The notes beneath the pieces were generated by a model, which was given only the letters and a program-made list of their open reading frames with translations, did no database searches and was not told where the DNA came from. A stretch of DNA of 64,000 nt, from positions 62,001 through 126,000 of the forward strand of contig NZ_WHPF01000015.1 of assembly GCF_013106755.1 (NCBI RefSeq), read 5' to 3'. This DNA comes from Limnovirga soli (GTDB lineage Bacteria; Bacteroidota; Bacteroidia; Chitinophagales; Chitinophagaceae). Made by a program: the position numbers and the translations under genes. Below, piece after piece: positions 33,806-42,533 of this stretch; within the stretch, counting starts at the first letter, position 1, and the number at the start of each line of letters is the position of its first letter.

Positions 33806-35227
33806 TTAAAACTGAAAATAAATAAACTGCCCTCCATTAAAAACGCCAATTGAAATTAAAAGCGTTAGTAAAAATACATAAGCCGCATACCTAATGACTA
33901 TATTGGAATTATTGATAATTTTTACGTTGGGGTAAAACTCCTGTACATGTTCTACAATTACCAAAAGCAGCACAGCAAAAATGGAATAACTAAATGCTGT
34001 TGGCGGTTCGCCCCTGTAAAAACCACCTGTTTTTAGGGTAAACATAGATTTGGTTATATACCATGCATCGTCTAAAGTTTGTGCCCTAAAAAAGGTAATA
34101 GTGGTACTTACAAAAAAGTAAACACCTAATATTCTAAAAAAATTGGCCGTTTTGCCCAGTAAGGCGTGTATTTTTTTAAGCAGTGGGTTTAAGATTCTTT
34201 CAAACACCAGAAAAAGGCCATTTAGTAAGCCCCAAACAATAAAAGTATAATTGGCCCCATGCCATAAACCACTTATGGCAAATACAAATACCAGGTTAAA
34301 CATGCTGATAACCAACCCTTTTCTGCTGCCACCCATGGAGAAATAAAGATAATCTCTAAACCAGGTGGTTAAGGATATATGCCAGCGTTGCCATACTTCC
34401 TGAAAGCTTTTTGAAATAAGCATGGGGCGCCTGAAATTAGTCATAAGATCGTAACCCATTACCCTGGCGGCCCCTATGGCAATATCAGAATATCCTGAGA
34501 AATCGCAATATATCTGAAACCCAAATAAACAGGTGGCCACAATCATACTTATACCACTGTGGTAATGGGAATTATTATACACAGCATCTACATAAATAGC
34601 CACCCTGTCTGCCACCACCAGCTTTTTTACAAAACCCCATAACATTAATCGTAAGCCACAAACCACACGGTTATATTCAAAGTGCTTTTCTTCATAAAAC
34701 TGGTGGATAATGTTTTGTGGCCTTTCTATAGGGCCCGCCACCAATTGCGGATAAAACATTACATACAAGGCATAAATACCAAAATGCTTTTCCGGTTTTT
34801 GATGGCCGCGATACACTTCAATAGTATAACTCATGGCCTGAAATGTGTGAAAAGTTAATCCAACCGGCAGCAGAATTTCTAAATGAGGAATAGGGTCTTT
34901 ATACCCAAAACCATCCAATAGCAAACTAATATTATGGTTTAAAAAATTGTAGTATTTAAAAAAAGCCAGTACGCCAATATTGGCAATAAGACTCATGGTT
35001 AAAAAAAGCCTTCTTTGGTAACCGGTTGATTTAGCAATATAAATGCCTGCAAAATAATCTACCACTACTGTAAAACCCAGTATTAAAATATAAACGGGCA
35101 AAAAATACATATAAAAATAGCAGCTGGCAGCCAATAGCAAACCCCATCTGTATTTATGTGGCAATACAAAAAAAAGCAAAGTTACAACTATAAAAAAGGC
35201 AACAAAAGCCAATGAATTAAATACCAT
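33806..35227 (-). CDS. MBOAT-family O-acyltransferase (copy 2)
   Basis: This 473-residue protein is a tandem paralogue of the previous gene, alignable without visible gaps and roughly four-fifths identical by eye. All key elements are present, including SGLWHGANYTF with His323, WQRWHISLTTWFRDYLYFS and GPIERPQNII. Differences are gathered in the loops after residues 68 and 100, in the MMATFFFAF/IVATCLFGF helix and in the C-terminal third (residues 340-400). No SGNH partner gene lies directly after it. It may share the one at 31065 or act on another acceptor. The family 2 repeat lies between the two copies. Confidence 0.93.
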   Translation of the reverse strand: MVFNSLAFVAFFIVVTLLFFVLPHKYRWGLLLAASCYFYMYFLPVYILILGFTVVVDYFAGIYIAKSTGYQRRLFLTMSLIANIGVLAFFKYYNFLNHNISLLLDGFGYKDPIPHLEILLPVGLTFHTFQAMSYTIEVYRGHQKPEKHFGIYALYVMFYPQLVAGPIERPQNIIHQFYEEKHFEYNRVVCGLRLMLWGFVKKLVVADRVAIYVDAVYNNSHYHSGISMIVATCLFGFQIYCDFSGYSDIAIGAARVMGYDLMTNFRRPMLISKSFQEVWQRWHISLTTWFRDYLYFSMGGSRKGLVISMFNLVFVFAISGLWHGANYTFIVWGLLNGLFLVFERILNPLLKKIHALLGKTANFFRILGVYFFVSTTITFFRAQTLDDAWYITKSMFTLKTGGFYRGEPPTAFSYSIFAVLLLVIVEHVQEFYPNVKIINNSNIVIRYAAYVFLLTLLISIGVFNGGQFIYFQF

Positions 35228-35714
35228 TCAGTAAGGGGTTTAAGGTGCCATCATTAATAAGCTATAAATTACCGCTTGTATAGAGGTAGTTTTACAATAA
35301 GTTCTATAGCTATTTTCTGTTTTCATAGAAAAATACAATAATGGATGTTAGGAATAATGGAAATAAAAATAGGCATTATAATTTATTTTTATTGCGATTA
35401 ATTATAATAACATAAAACTGCTGTAAATATTATATACAGTTCAACAAACAGTTCATTAATAAGCCATTATCCTGATTTGGTAAAATGGTTATAGTACTTA
35501 TAAGGCATTTTGCTATTACCAAGTATCTATTTTGTAGCCAGCATTGGTACAAGTATGTAGCCCGGTTGTGTCACTCACTTGTACGGCTGTATGTAAATGC
35601 AACAAAAAAATACCTACATTACTTAACCCTGCTTATTAACGAAATAAACCGGTTAGCGGTTTACCTTTAAGATGCCGAAATAGGCATGTTTATAAACACC
35701 AAACAAAAACAGCT
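35228..35714. other. intergenic region, AT-rich
   Basis: This 487-bp gap lies between divergent genes and so must hold two promoters. It is very AT-rich from about 35330 to 35460. A segment at 35558-35590 (GCCCGG, then CACTTGTACGGC) looks like a decayed family 1 repeat lacking the core. A 61-codon frame at 35485 is not supported as a gene. Confidence 0.5.
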
Positions 35715-37760
35715 ATGCAAACAAAATATAAAACAGGGTCACCTTTTACATTATTCACCCTGCTAACGTTACTCTCTTGTAGCCTAACATTTTGTTCAGG
35801 GCCCAACAACAACACCCCAATAGCCGATACGGAAAAAATAGCTATCACCCAACCACTGCCTGCCTATTCCCGGCAAACCACCACAAAAGATGATTCCATT
35901 TTGCCTCCAAAAAATTTGTACGGGGTTTGGGGCGGTGGAGAACTTAGCCATGTGAATGCAGCCGAATACCCCTTTTTTAAAGGATGGTATATTATAAGAC
36001 AATGGAAAGAAATAGAACCCGCAAAAGATAGTTTTGCCTGGGCCGCTTTCGACGAGCAGGTACAATATGCCACCACATATCACCTCGCCATAGGGTTTAT
36101 GATTTGGGCTGGGCCACATGCACCTGATTGGCTATATGCTTACGGCGTTCCTAAAGTAAGTACAGATACCCGTAAAAAAGAAGCCGATTTTCCCTATTAC
36201 CTAAGCCCGGTTTATAAAGAGCGTTACTTTAATATGCTTAAAAAAACCGCAGAACATATTCATGGCCTACCTGCGGCCCAAAGAAATAATATTGTAATGT
36301 GGATGAGTGCCGAAGGCAGCACCGGCGATATTACCCCCTACAAAGGCCGGCCAATTAACGACAAATACAATATTTCCGAAGAAGATTGGACCCATTTTAA
36401 AAAAGAAGTTTGGACATACATGTACCAGGTTTGCCAAACAGCCACTCCACGCATTAACCTGCTGGTAAACCAGGGCAACGATGGGCGCTATTTTAATTGG
36501 CTTATGGCCAATATGCCCAATGTTTGGATGAAAGCCGGCAATATTTCACATACCTACCAGTTTAATGGCGAGCAGGAATATTACAATAGGCTACAAAAAC
36601 TGGATGCCAACATACAACAAGATAGCAGCGCCAACCGCACCCGTGGAGAAATTACCGTTAGCGGTAAATGGTTTAACACCAACGAAAGCTGGAATATGTA
36701 TGCCCTAATCAGCTCATGTTTGCATTTTGGGCTGGATATATTTAATACATCGCCCAAATACATTAAAAACCCAGCAGATACAGTAAGTTTTAATTTCTTT
36801 AATTTCTATGCGGGGCATAAAGTGGCAGCCACTTCGCCGGGTGCATTTTGTGTGTTAAAAGATGCGCTGGATGCAGCAGACCTTAACAGATTTCCCGAAT
36901 CAAAATATGGCCCGTTGATAGACCCCGACAAAAAAGAACAGTATAATAAGGAAATGGATAGAAAGAGTAAAAAAGAACAGGATGTATCCATAGAAGAAGC
37001 AGATCAGGGCATTCGCTTATCAGATATAAGAAATAATTATCTGTCCCCGCAAAGGATAGAAAAAATACTGGCTGAGTATGCCCCCTATGGTGCACAACGC
37101 GGTAATATTGCTGAAGACAGCGATACCACCAATATGCAAAAACCGGAGATACAAAAGCCCAAAAAGAAAGGCAAAAGCCCCAACCGCCAGGGCCGCAACA
37201 CCGGTAAACAAAACCCAGATAAGGAGAAGAAGAAAAGCCGTAAAGAAAAAGAACCTGGCCAATTAACCAATTATCAAAAAAACCGGGAAGCCAATATGGT
37301 TATAAACGATATTGGGGTAAACCTGCTGCCCGATAATTATTACAGGTTTCTGGTGCAATACTCACCCAATACAACCAGCCGTGGTTATTGGCGGGTAGGC
37401 CCTGCAGATGCCCCATACGGCAGGTTTGCTCGTGGTTTTGATGCCAGTAATGGCATGACAGAGATGTTATTTGCCTTAGACAAAAATTTCTTTAGTGGCA
37501 ACACCCTTGCGCAACCTGTGCTTATAAAAGTGATTTATTTAGATAAGGGAAAAGGAAGCTGGGCATTAAACTATTTTGCGGGTACAAAAAAGCAAGCTTA
37601 CCAGGTACAATGCAATAACAGCGGCAAATGGATTATTAAAACAATTATACTTAAAGATGCAATTTTTACTCACCAACTACCGCATAGTTGCGATGTTAGC
37701 ATAAGTTATATTAATGGCGATAATACCATTTTTAATTCAATAGAAATAATAAGGCAATAG
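35715..37760 (+). CDS. large glycosidase-like lipoprotein of unknown family
   Basis: This 681-residue protein has an export signal with probable lipidation (LLTLLSCSL or SLTFCSG). The next ~300 residues look like a TIM-barrel glycosidase: LYGVWGGGELSHVNAAEYPFF, a WYIIRQWKEIEPAKDSFAW strand-helix typical of clan GH-A, MIWAGPHAPDWL, then IVMWMSAEGSTGD with Glu200 as a candidate acid/base. A further Glu near residue 310 (TRGEITVSGKW) could be the nucleophile. A Lys/Pro/Arg-rich, low-complexity insertion at residues ~474-515 follows, then a beta-rich C-terminal domain (NYYRFLVQYSPN to the end). I recognise no named family. Catalytic residues are guesses from context. Confidence 0.7.
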   Translation: MQTKYKTGSPFTLFTLLTLLSCSLTFCSGPNNNTPIADTEKIAITQPLPAYSRQTTTKDDSILPPKNLYGVWGGGELSHVNAAEYPFFKGWYIIRQWKEIEPAKDSFAWAAFDEQVQYATTYHLAIGFMIWAGPHAPDWLYAYGVPKVSTDTRKKEADFPYYLSPVYKERYFNMLKKTAEHIHGLPAAQRNNIVMWMSAEGSTGDITPYKGRPINDKYNISEEDWTHFKKEVWTYMYQVCQTATPRINLLVNQGNDGRYFNWLMANMPNVWMKAGNISHTYQFNGEQEYYNRLQKLDANIQQDSSANRTRGEITVSGKWFNTNESWNMYALISSCLHFGLDIFNTSPKYIKNPADTVSFNFFNFYAGHKVAATSPGAFCVLKDALDAADLNRFPESKYGPLIDPDKKEQYNKEMDRKSKKEQDVSIEEADQGIRLSDIRNNYLSPQRIEKILAEYAPYGAQRGNIAEDSDTTNMQKPEIQKPKKKGKSPNRQGRNTGKQNPDKEKKKSRKEKEPGQLTNYQKNREANMVINDIGVNLLPDNYYRFLVQYSPNTTSRGYWRVGPADAPYGRFARGFDASNGMTEMLFALDKNFFSGNTLAQPVLIKVIYLDKGKGSWALNYFAGTKKQAYQVQCNNSGKWIIKTIILKDAIFTHQLPHSCDVSISYINGDNTIFNSIEIIRQ

Positions 37761-37787
37761 TTATTGGCCTGGCTGTATACAAGCAGC

Positions 37788-37921
37788 AGCTTTACTTGCG
37801 TCGCACACTTCGGGGTTCTGGTTTTATGGCGGCAAAAAGCTGGCCTGAAAATGATATACGATTTAATTGCTTTACTGCTGCTACATAGCCTACAGCACAA
37901 AAGTGCGACGCAAGTAAAGCC
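37788..37921. repeat. family 1 inverted pair (B/A)
   Basis: The forward subtype B copy 37788-37833 (AGCTTTACTTGCGTCGCACA, then CTTCGGGGTTC and TTTATGGCGGC) faces the reverse subtype A copy 37894-37921 (CACAAAAGTGCGACGCAAGT, then AAAGC). It lies between convergent genes. Confidence 0.88.
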
Positions 37922-37975
37922 ATATATATGCTATTGGACTGGCTAAAAAAAGAATTTAAAATGGGTTCAGTTAGG

Positions 37976-38485
37976 TTATTCAAATTTGCCAATTTTTGAT
38001 TGGGATTTTAAAACAGGCCTTATTACCTTATACAATATATAACCTGCAATGCCGCCGGTAAGGTTTAGTAAAAGGTCGTCCACATCAAAAATACCGAGGC
38101 CGGTGTACCGCTGTATCAGCTCGAAAATAAGGCTAACAAAAAGTACCGCGATAATTGTTTTAACAAATGAGCGCAATGCCATAAACAGAATGGGGAAAAC
38201 CAATCCGAGTGGTATAAAACCCAATATATTACCACCAAGGTTTAATACCTTATATGTCATTGATTTATTGTGCGAAGTAAATGTTTCTGTAATAGTTTTA
38301 AACGGCACTGTGTTGGCGTATTTCAAAGCTTCTTTGGTTGCATGATCTCTAAAACTTTGTGCAGAAAAATAATGTTTGTAGTAATTAACAGACTCCTTAA
38401 AGAGGATGAATTTGGTTAATATCAGCATCCACCCAATAAGCACAAGGAATAAAATTCTTTTGGCCGCCTTATAGTTGTTTTCCAT
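37976..38485 (-). CDS. VanZ-family membrane protein
   Basis: This 169-residue protein has four hydrophobic helices: FLVLIGWMLILTKFILF, ILGFIPLGLVFPILF, FVKTIIAVLFVSLIFELIQ and LLLNLTGGIAGYILYKV. NTVPFKTI, NLGGNILGFIPLG and GLGIFDVDDLLLNLTGG are VanZ motifs. The name comes from low-level teicoplanin resistance in enterococci, but most family members are of unknown function; nothing around this gene points to resistance. It is convergent with the glycosidase-like lipoprotein gene. Confidence 0.9.
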   Translation of the reverse strand: MENNYKAAKRILFLVLIGWMLILTKFILFKESVNYYKHYFSAQSFRDHATKEALKYANTVPFKTITETFTSHNKSMTYKVLNLGGNILGFIPLGLVFPILFMALRSFVKTIIAVLFVSLIFELIQRYTGLGIFDVDDLLLNLTGGIAGYILYKVIRPVLKSQSKIGKFE

Positions 38486-38572
38486 GAAATATGCATGCGC
38501 ACAGGCGCTAATTTGTACAGGTTATTCAGTTAACTTAAGCTAAGTAACAGTTTAAAAGTACAACTATTCCAT

Positions 38573-40825
38573 TTATTCGTATCCGTTTGTAAAAATTATG
38601 GTTTGGCCTTTTTGCATGGTTAGGGTAACAATTCCGTTCTTTACTGTAACATGCTGCAGGCGGTTTGGCTTATCAATTACCCATGTAGCAAACGGCAGTT
38701 TTATATGTAAAACGCCTCCCTTTTCAGCAAATATTTTTACATTAGCAGCTACCCCGTTTTCTTTTGCGGCACTAATAATAAATGCACCTTCGACACGCAG
38801 GTTTGTGAAGGAAACATCTTTCCAGCTGGCAGGAATTGCGGGGAAAACATCAATATATTGCTGTTTACTTTGTAATAATAATTCGTGCACTCCCTGTGCA
38901 AATGCAAAATTACCTTCCAGCGTAAATGGCCTGTAGGTAAAGCTGGAATGTTCGCCCCCCTTTTGGTCTCCATTTAAATGAAAACTATTTGGCGAACAAA
39001 AATTGCTGGCAAAAATTTGCAATTGCTTTACGGCGCTATCGGCCTGTTTTGCTCGGGCATAAATACATGCAGCCCAGCTAAATGAGTAACCACACCAGTT
39101 GCGGGTACCCTTTGCCTGCAGTTGTTGTAAGGAAGCATCGATGATCTTTTTTTGCGCATTATCATCGGCATTTAGTTGTGCCAATGGGTAAATAGCCATC
39201 AGCTGTGCATGGTGGCGGTGCGATTCGTCCAGATTTTGCCCGGGGGCAATGGTAAGCCCTGTTTCATTTACATCAAATTGGGGCAGCTGGTCTAGCAGTA
39301 CTTGCCAATGTTGTGCTTCAGTATTTTTATGTAATGCAGTTGCTACTTCGGCAGCTGCGCTAAGGGCAAATTTGTACAGGCTAAGATCGTAGTTGGTATA
39401 ATGGGTAAACCAGGCATTTATGCTATTATCGTGGTATTCCGGGCTGGAGCTTAAAGCAATTTGCCTTTGGCCGTTTTCCAGATAAGTAATATGTTCAATA
39501 AAAACAGCCGCTTCATGCAAATAGGGGTAGGCTTTCTGCACGAGAAAATCATTATCCATTGAATATTTCCATTGCCAGTAAAAATGCTGTGCCAGCCATG
39601 AAGCGGTAGATGGTGATAATGAATATTGTATCCATCCCCCCATAGCCACCCCATTTAAAGTAGTTACACCAGGTACAGCCAGGCCAGGTACTCCAAAATA
39701 TTGTTGAGTGAACTTTTTATTTTCAGCCTTAATACGCCATAACCAATCGGTATATACGGCCGCCTCGGTTAAATGATTGCCTGTGTAGCAGGGCCAATAG
39801 CTCAACTGTGTATTTAAGTCGTTATGAAAATCGCCTTTCCAGGGTGGCAGGTTACCGTTATCGGCAGTCCAAATAGCTTGCAGGGTAATGGCTGGTGCAC
39901 CTTTGCGGCTTACACAACCCAGTTTATACATTTCCAGGTAATACTGTTTTTCCAGCATTGTATCAGGCAGTTGCACAGATGATTGTTGCCAGAATTTTTT
40001 CCACCAACCGGCATGTTGATCCCAGCCTGTAGGCTCTTTTGCAGTGCTATTTAATGTGGGTAAATAGGCTGGTGTATTGTCTGTAATAGTCCATTGACCA
40101 ATATAGCGGTTACCACTTAATTGTTGCCATTGTACCAATATTTCATAATAGCGATTTTTTGTGGTTGGCTGATGGTACAAAATACTATTGCCTTTTTGGG
40201 TAACCGTGCCTTTGGCATAGCCTAATTGCTGTAAACCCTGGCCTTCTACACTATTACCCTGTATGCCTGTTTCACCATTATTATAAGCTGGTATAATTAA
40301 TTGTGGCAGTATTACATTGCCCGGTAAATGTTCAAAACTAAAATAGCCGGTATTTTTAGTAGCATGTATATATTGGTTAAAAACTACCCCATTGGCAAAG
40401 GTTACGGTACACAAAGCATTGGTAATGTTTAATTCAACATTGGATATTTTACCCAGTGCCGCAATATTAAATTCTATTGCACCTGCAGGTATTTTGGTAG
40501 GATAAGGTGATGCTTCGTAGGGTTCATCGCCCAGTTTTTGTACAGTATCGTAAGTATTATTATGTACCTGTTGTTGTACCCATTTAAAGTTTAGGCTAGC
40601 TATGTTAAAGGCTTTTCTTTCATCCCACAAATCGGCCCTGTCTAAGCTAATGCGCAGCTTACCCTCTTTTTGCCATACCAATGCACCCAGCATGCCATTG
40701 CCCGTTGGAATGGCTTCATCCCAACGGGTGGCAAGTGTATTAAACGATAAATTGTGCGCTTTTTGTACCTGTGCATGCACGATGATTGTAAACACGATAC
40801 AGATAAACAATACTGCTTTTTTCAT
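38573..40825 (-). CDS. secreted GH95-type glycoside hydrolase (alpha-fucosidase/galactosidase-like)
   Basis: This 750-residue protein carries a signal peptide (MKKAVLFICIVFTIIVHAQ). The N-terminal domain opens with FNTLATRWDEAIPTGNGMLG and ISLDRADLWDERKAF, the GH95 signature for a pocket around W/N-G-x-L-G. The catalytic (alpha/alpha)6 region contains DLNTQLSYWPCYTGNH, equivalent to the Asn pair of 1,2-alpha-L-fucosidase, and the C-terminal jelly-roll has FAFAQGVHELLLQS. GH95 acts on terminal alpha-L-fucose or alpha-L-galactose with inversion. The Glu acid was not located with certainty. It is probably periplasmic and followed upstream by a sugar isomerase-like lipoprotein gene, 103 bp away, with a subtype C repeat between. 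Confidence 0.82.
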   Translation of the reverse strand: MKKAVLFICIVFTIIVHAQVQKAHNLSFNTLATRWDEAIPTGNGMLGALVWQKEGKLRISLDRADLWDERKAFNIASLNFKWVQQQVHNNTYDTVQKLGDEPYEASPYPTKIPAGAIEFNIAALGKISNVELNITNALCTVTFANGVVFNQYIHATKNTGYFSFEHLPGNVILPQLIIPAYNNGETGIQGNSVEGQGLQQLGYAKGTVTQKGNSILYHQPTTKNRYYEILVQWQQLSGNRYIGQWTITDNTPAYLPTLNSTAKEPTGWDQHAGWWKKFWQQSSVQLPDTMLEKQYYLEMYKLGCVSRKGAPAITLQAIWTADNGNLPPWKGDFHNDLNTQLSYWPCYTGNHLTEAAVYTDWLWRIKAENKKFTQQYFGVPGLAVPGVTTLNGVAMGGWIQYSLSPSTASWLAQHFYWQWKYSMDNDFLVQKAYPYLHEAAVFIEHITYLENGQRQIALSSSPEYHDNSINAWFTHYTNYDLSLYKFALSAAAEVATALHKNTEAQHWQVLLDQLPQFDVNETGLTIAPGQNLDESHRHHAQLMAIYPLAQLNADDNAQKKIIDASLQQLQAKGTRNWCGYSFSWAACIYARAKQADSAVKQLQIFASNFCSPNSFHLNGDQKGGEHSSFTYRPFTLEGNFAFAQGVHELLLQSKQQYIDVFPAIPASWKDVSFTNLRVEGAFIISAAKENGVAANVKIFAEKGGVLHIKLPFATWVIDKPNRLQHVTVKNGIVTLTMQKGQTIIFTNGYE

Positions 40826-40865
40826 ACCTGTTCTATATACAGTTTATTTTGCTGCCCAAAGTACC

Positions 40866-40896
40866 GGAACGATGAACCGAGCGTGGCAAGTAAAGC
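40866..40896 (-). repeat. family 1 repeat, subtype C
   Basis: Reads GGAACGATGAACCGAGCGTG then GCAAGTAAAGCTG. The usual GTGCGACGCAAG is replaced by GAGCGTGGCAAG. Confidence 0.75.
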
Positions 40897-40928
40897 TGCT
40901 GCTTGTGCTACTGCCGGTAACAAAATAT

Positions 40929-41807
40929 TTATTTTAATTTCCCTAACTGGTCGTTATAAAATTGTATGATCTCAATTACATCAGGCAGGTTATGATCCCA
41001 ATTTGATTCGTGTTCTATGGATAACATTCCGCTAAATTGCTGACGTTTTAGCTCTTGTAAAACTGCCGCAATATTTATAACGCCTTTGCCAACTACTGTA
41101 TCGGCAGCATCTACCTTATTAAAAGTAACCACATCTTTAAAGTGTACACCATATACATGGCCTTCTAATTTTTTTAAACACTCCACAGGATCCAGGCCAT
41201 TACGTGCCCAGTGGCCAATATCGGCACATGAACCAATATTTGGGTGCCCGTTACTGGCTTCCAGCACCGAGTCGGGGCTCCAGTAGTGGCTGGGGATTGG
41301 ATGATCGTGTATGGCTACTTTAATACTAAAAGCTCCGGCCAGGCTATCTATATAGTCCCATTGTGCTTTTGTGGGCTCTGCTGTAATATAGCTTAAACCA
41401 AATTCTTTGGCCAGTTCAAAAGCCTTTAGCCAATCGGCATTATTATCTGGTGCAATAACACCCATGGCAGTAATGCTTATGCCTTTAGATTGGAGTAATT
41501 GTTTTAACTGGTTGCGGGTATCGGGCGACATGCCAATACCAAATTCGCCTTTCATATCGCCACCAAGGGTTTGGCCCCAGAAGGCTTCTATATTTTTAAT
41601 GCCGGCACTATCTACCTTATCTAAAGCCTGGGTAAATGTGAATTTGTTAAAGGTCCACATTTGAATGCCTATTTTAAAATTGGCCGTGCTACCCAGGGTA
41701 TCTGCAGCAGTAGTATCAGTAGTGTTGTTTGCAGGTTGGCCGCTGTTACATTGGGTTAAACAGGCTGCCATTATACAGCAAATACTGGCAAAAACAATTC
41801 TTTTCAT
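40929..41807 (-). CDS. sugar phosphate isomerase/epimerase-like lipoprotein
   Basis: This 292-residue protein has a lipoprotein signal with lipobox LTQC (MKRIVFASICCIMAACLTQC). The mature part is a xylose-isomerase-like TIM barrel: KIGIQMWTFNKFTFTQALDKV, GIKNIEAFWGQ, ISITAMGVIAPDNN, VAIHDHPIPSHYW, GSCADIGHWARNGLDPVECL and LSIEHESNWD. The His, Asp and Glu residues in these strands form the metal site of the family. Secreted, lipidated members are common in Bacteroidota and may work on released sugars, such as 3-keto sugars; the substrate is not known. It is upstream of the GH95 gene on the same strand, fitting a joint role in glycan breakdown. Confidence 0.85.
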   Translation of the reverse strand: MKRIVFASICCIMAACLTQCNSGQPANNTTDTTAADTLGSTANFKIGIQMWTFNKFTFTQALDKVDSAGIKNIEAFWGQTLGGDMKGEFGIGMSPDTRNQLKQLLQSKGISITAMGVIAPDNNADWLKAFELAKEFGLSYITAEPTKAQWDYIDSLAGAFSIKVAIHDHPIPSHYWSPDSVLEASNGHPNIGSCADIGHWARNGLDPVECLKKLEGHVYGVHFKDVVTFNKVDAADTVVGKGVINIAAVLQELKRQQFSGMLSIEHESNWDHNLPDVIEIIQFYNDQLGKLK

Positions 41808-42044
41808 ATTGCAAGTTTTATGGTTTAAACAGGTAAGTTAAATAAATAGCGTTCATAAATTTCAGTATTGCTTCAAATTGATAAAATAATGGCACGGATG
41901 GTGTATTTGAACCCGCTAAAAAAATATTTTAAAAAAATGGTTACATTAAGATTATCAGCGGCAACAGATATATGTAAGGGTTGAGAAAGCATAAAAACAA
42001 CGCCAACGAAACCCATTTTGTAAAATTTCAAAAAAATAAAAAGC

Positions 42045-42320
42045 ATGAAAAAAATTTTGTTAGCCGCTTCATTATTAGTTGCAGGCGCCACATTCGCAGG
42101 TACTCAGAGTTTATTGGCAGTTAAACCAGCTATGTTTGCACCAAAAGGAAAGCATATCCCGGCTTCTCAGGTACCGGCTGATATCATCGCCCAGTTTAAT
42201 GCAGATTACCCAACTGCTACTAACGTACAATGGCAGGTAGAAAGAGAACATGGTGCAGTTGTTTATCAGGCATCATTTGTTTTGAACGGTACACGTATGA
42301 AAGTTAAATACCCTGCATAG
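42045..42320 (+). CDS. small secreted PepSY-like protein
   Basis: This 91-residue protein has a signal peptide (MKKILLAASLLVAGATFAG). The mature ~70 residues resemble the repeat of the PepSY-like (putative beta-lactamase-inhibitor-like) family: IPASQVPADIIAQFNADYPTATNVQWQVE, then VVYQASFVLNGTRMKVKY. Full-size relatives usually have two such units; here there is one. It should be periplasmic. It stands alone, with a bidirectional terminator after it. The function is unknown. Confidence 0.8.
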   Translation: MKKILLAASLLVAGATFAGTQSLLAVKPAMFAPKGKHIPASQVPADIIAQFNADYPTATNVQWQVEREHGAVVYQASFVLNGTRMKVKYPA

Positions 42321-42368
42321 TTTATTTTTTGCCAACAGGTTTTGAGCCAGGCTAAAGCTATCAATTAA

Positions 42369-42397
42369 GCTTTACTTGCGTCGCACACTTGTACGGC
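42369..42397 (+). repeat. family 1 repeat, subtype A
   Basis: GCTTTACTTGCGTCGCACAC followed by TTGTACGGC, between convergent genes. Confidence 0.92.
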
Positions 42398-42466
42398 AAC
42401 AATTGAATGCAGCAGATAATTTAATAATAGATTACACCTTTGAAAAAAACTCTTTGCATTCAATTA

Positions 42467-42502
42467 ATAAAAACAGCCATTACTTATAATGGCTGTTTTT
42501 AG
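42467..42502. terminator. bidirectional terminator between convergent genes
   Basis: The stem AAAACAGCCATTA/TAATGGCTGTTTT (42469-42498) with a short CTTA-type loop has A- and T-runs on both sides. It serves the PepSY-like gene on the plus strand and the 584-residue gene on the minus strand. Confidence 0.9.
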
Positions 42503-42533
42503 TTTGTTCCTGGTAACCATGTTTGTAATTATG

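Noticed and set aside
35485-35670. 61-codon plus-strand frame in the divergent region
   Set aside because: No ribosome-binding or promoter support, no domain, and AT-rich composition; kept only as intergenic sequence.
37706-37992. Short frames in both directions between the lipoprotein and VanZ genes
   Set aside because: They are made of the inverted family 1 pair and of antisense reading of neighbours.
37976-38485. VanZ as a glycopeptide resistance gene
   Set aside because: There are no vanA/H/X-like genes nearby and the family is widespread with other or unknown roles.
41881-41925. tRNA-like stretch with GGTGTATTTGAACCCGC
   Set aside because: It resembles a T-arm only slightly; no acceptor, D or anticodon stems can be drawn around it.
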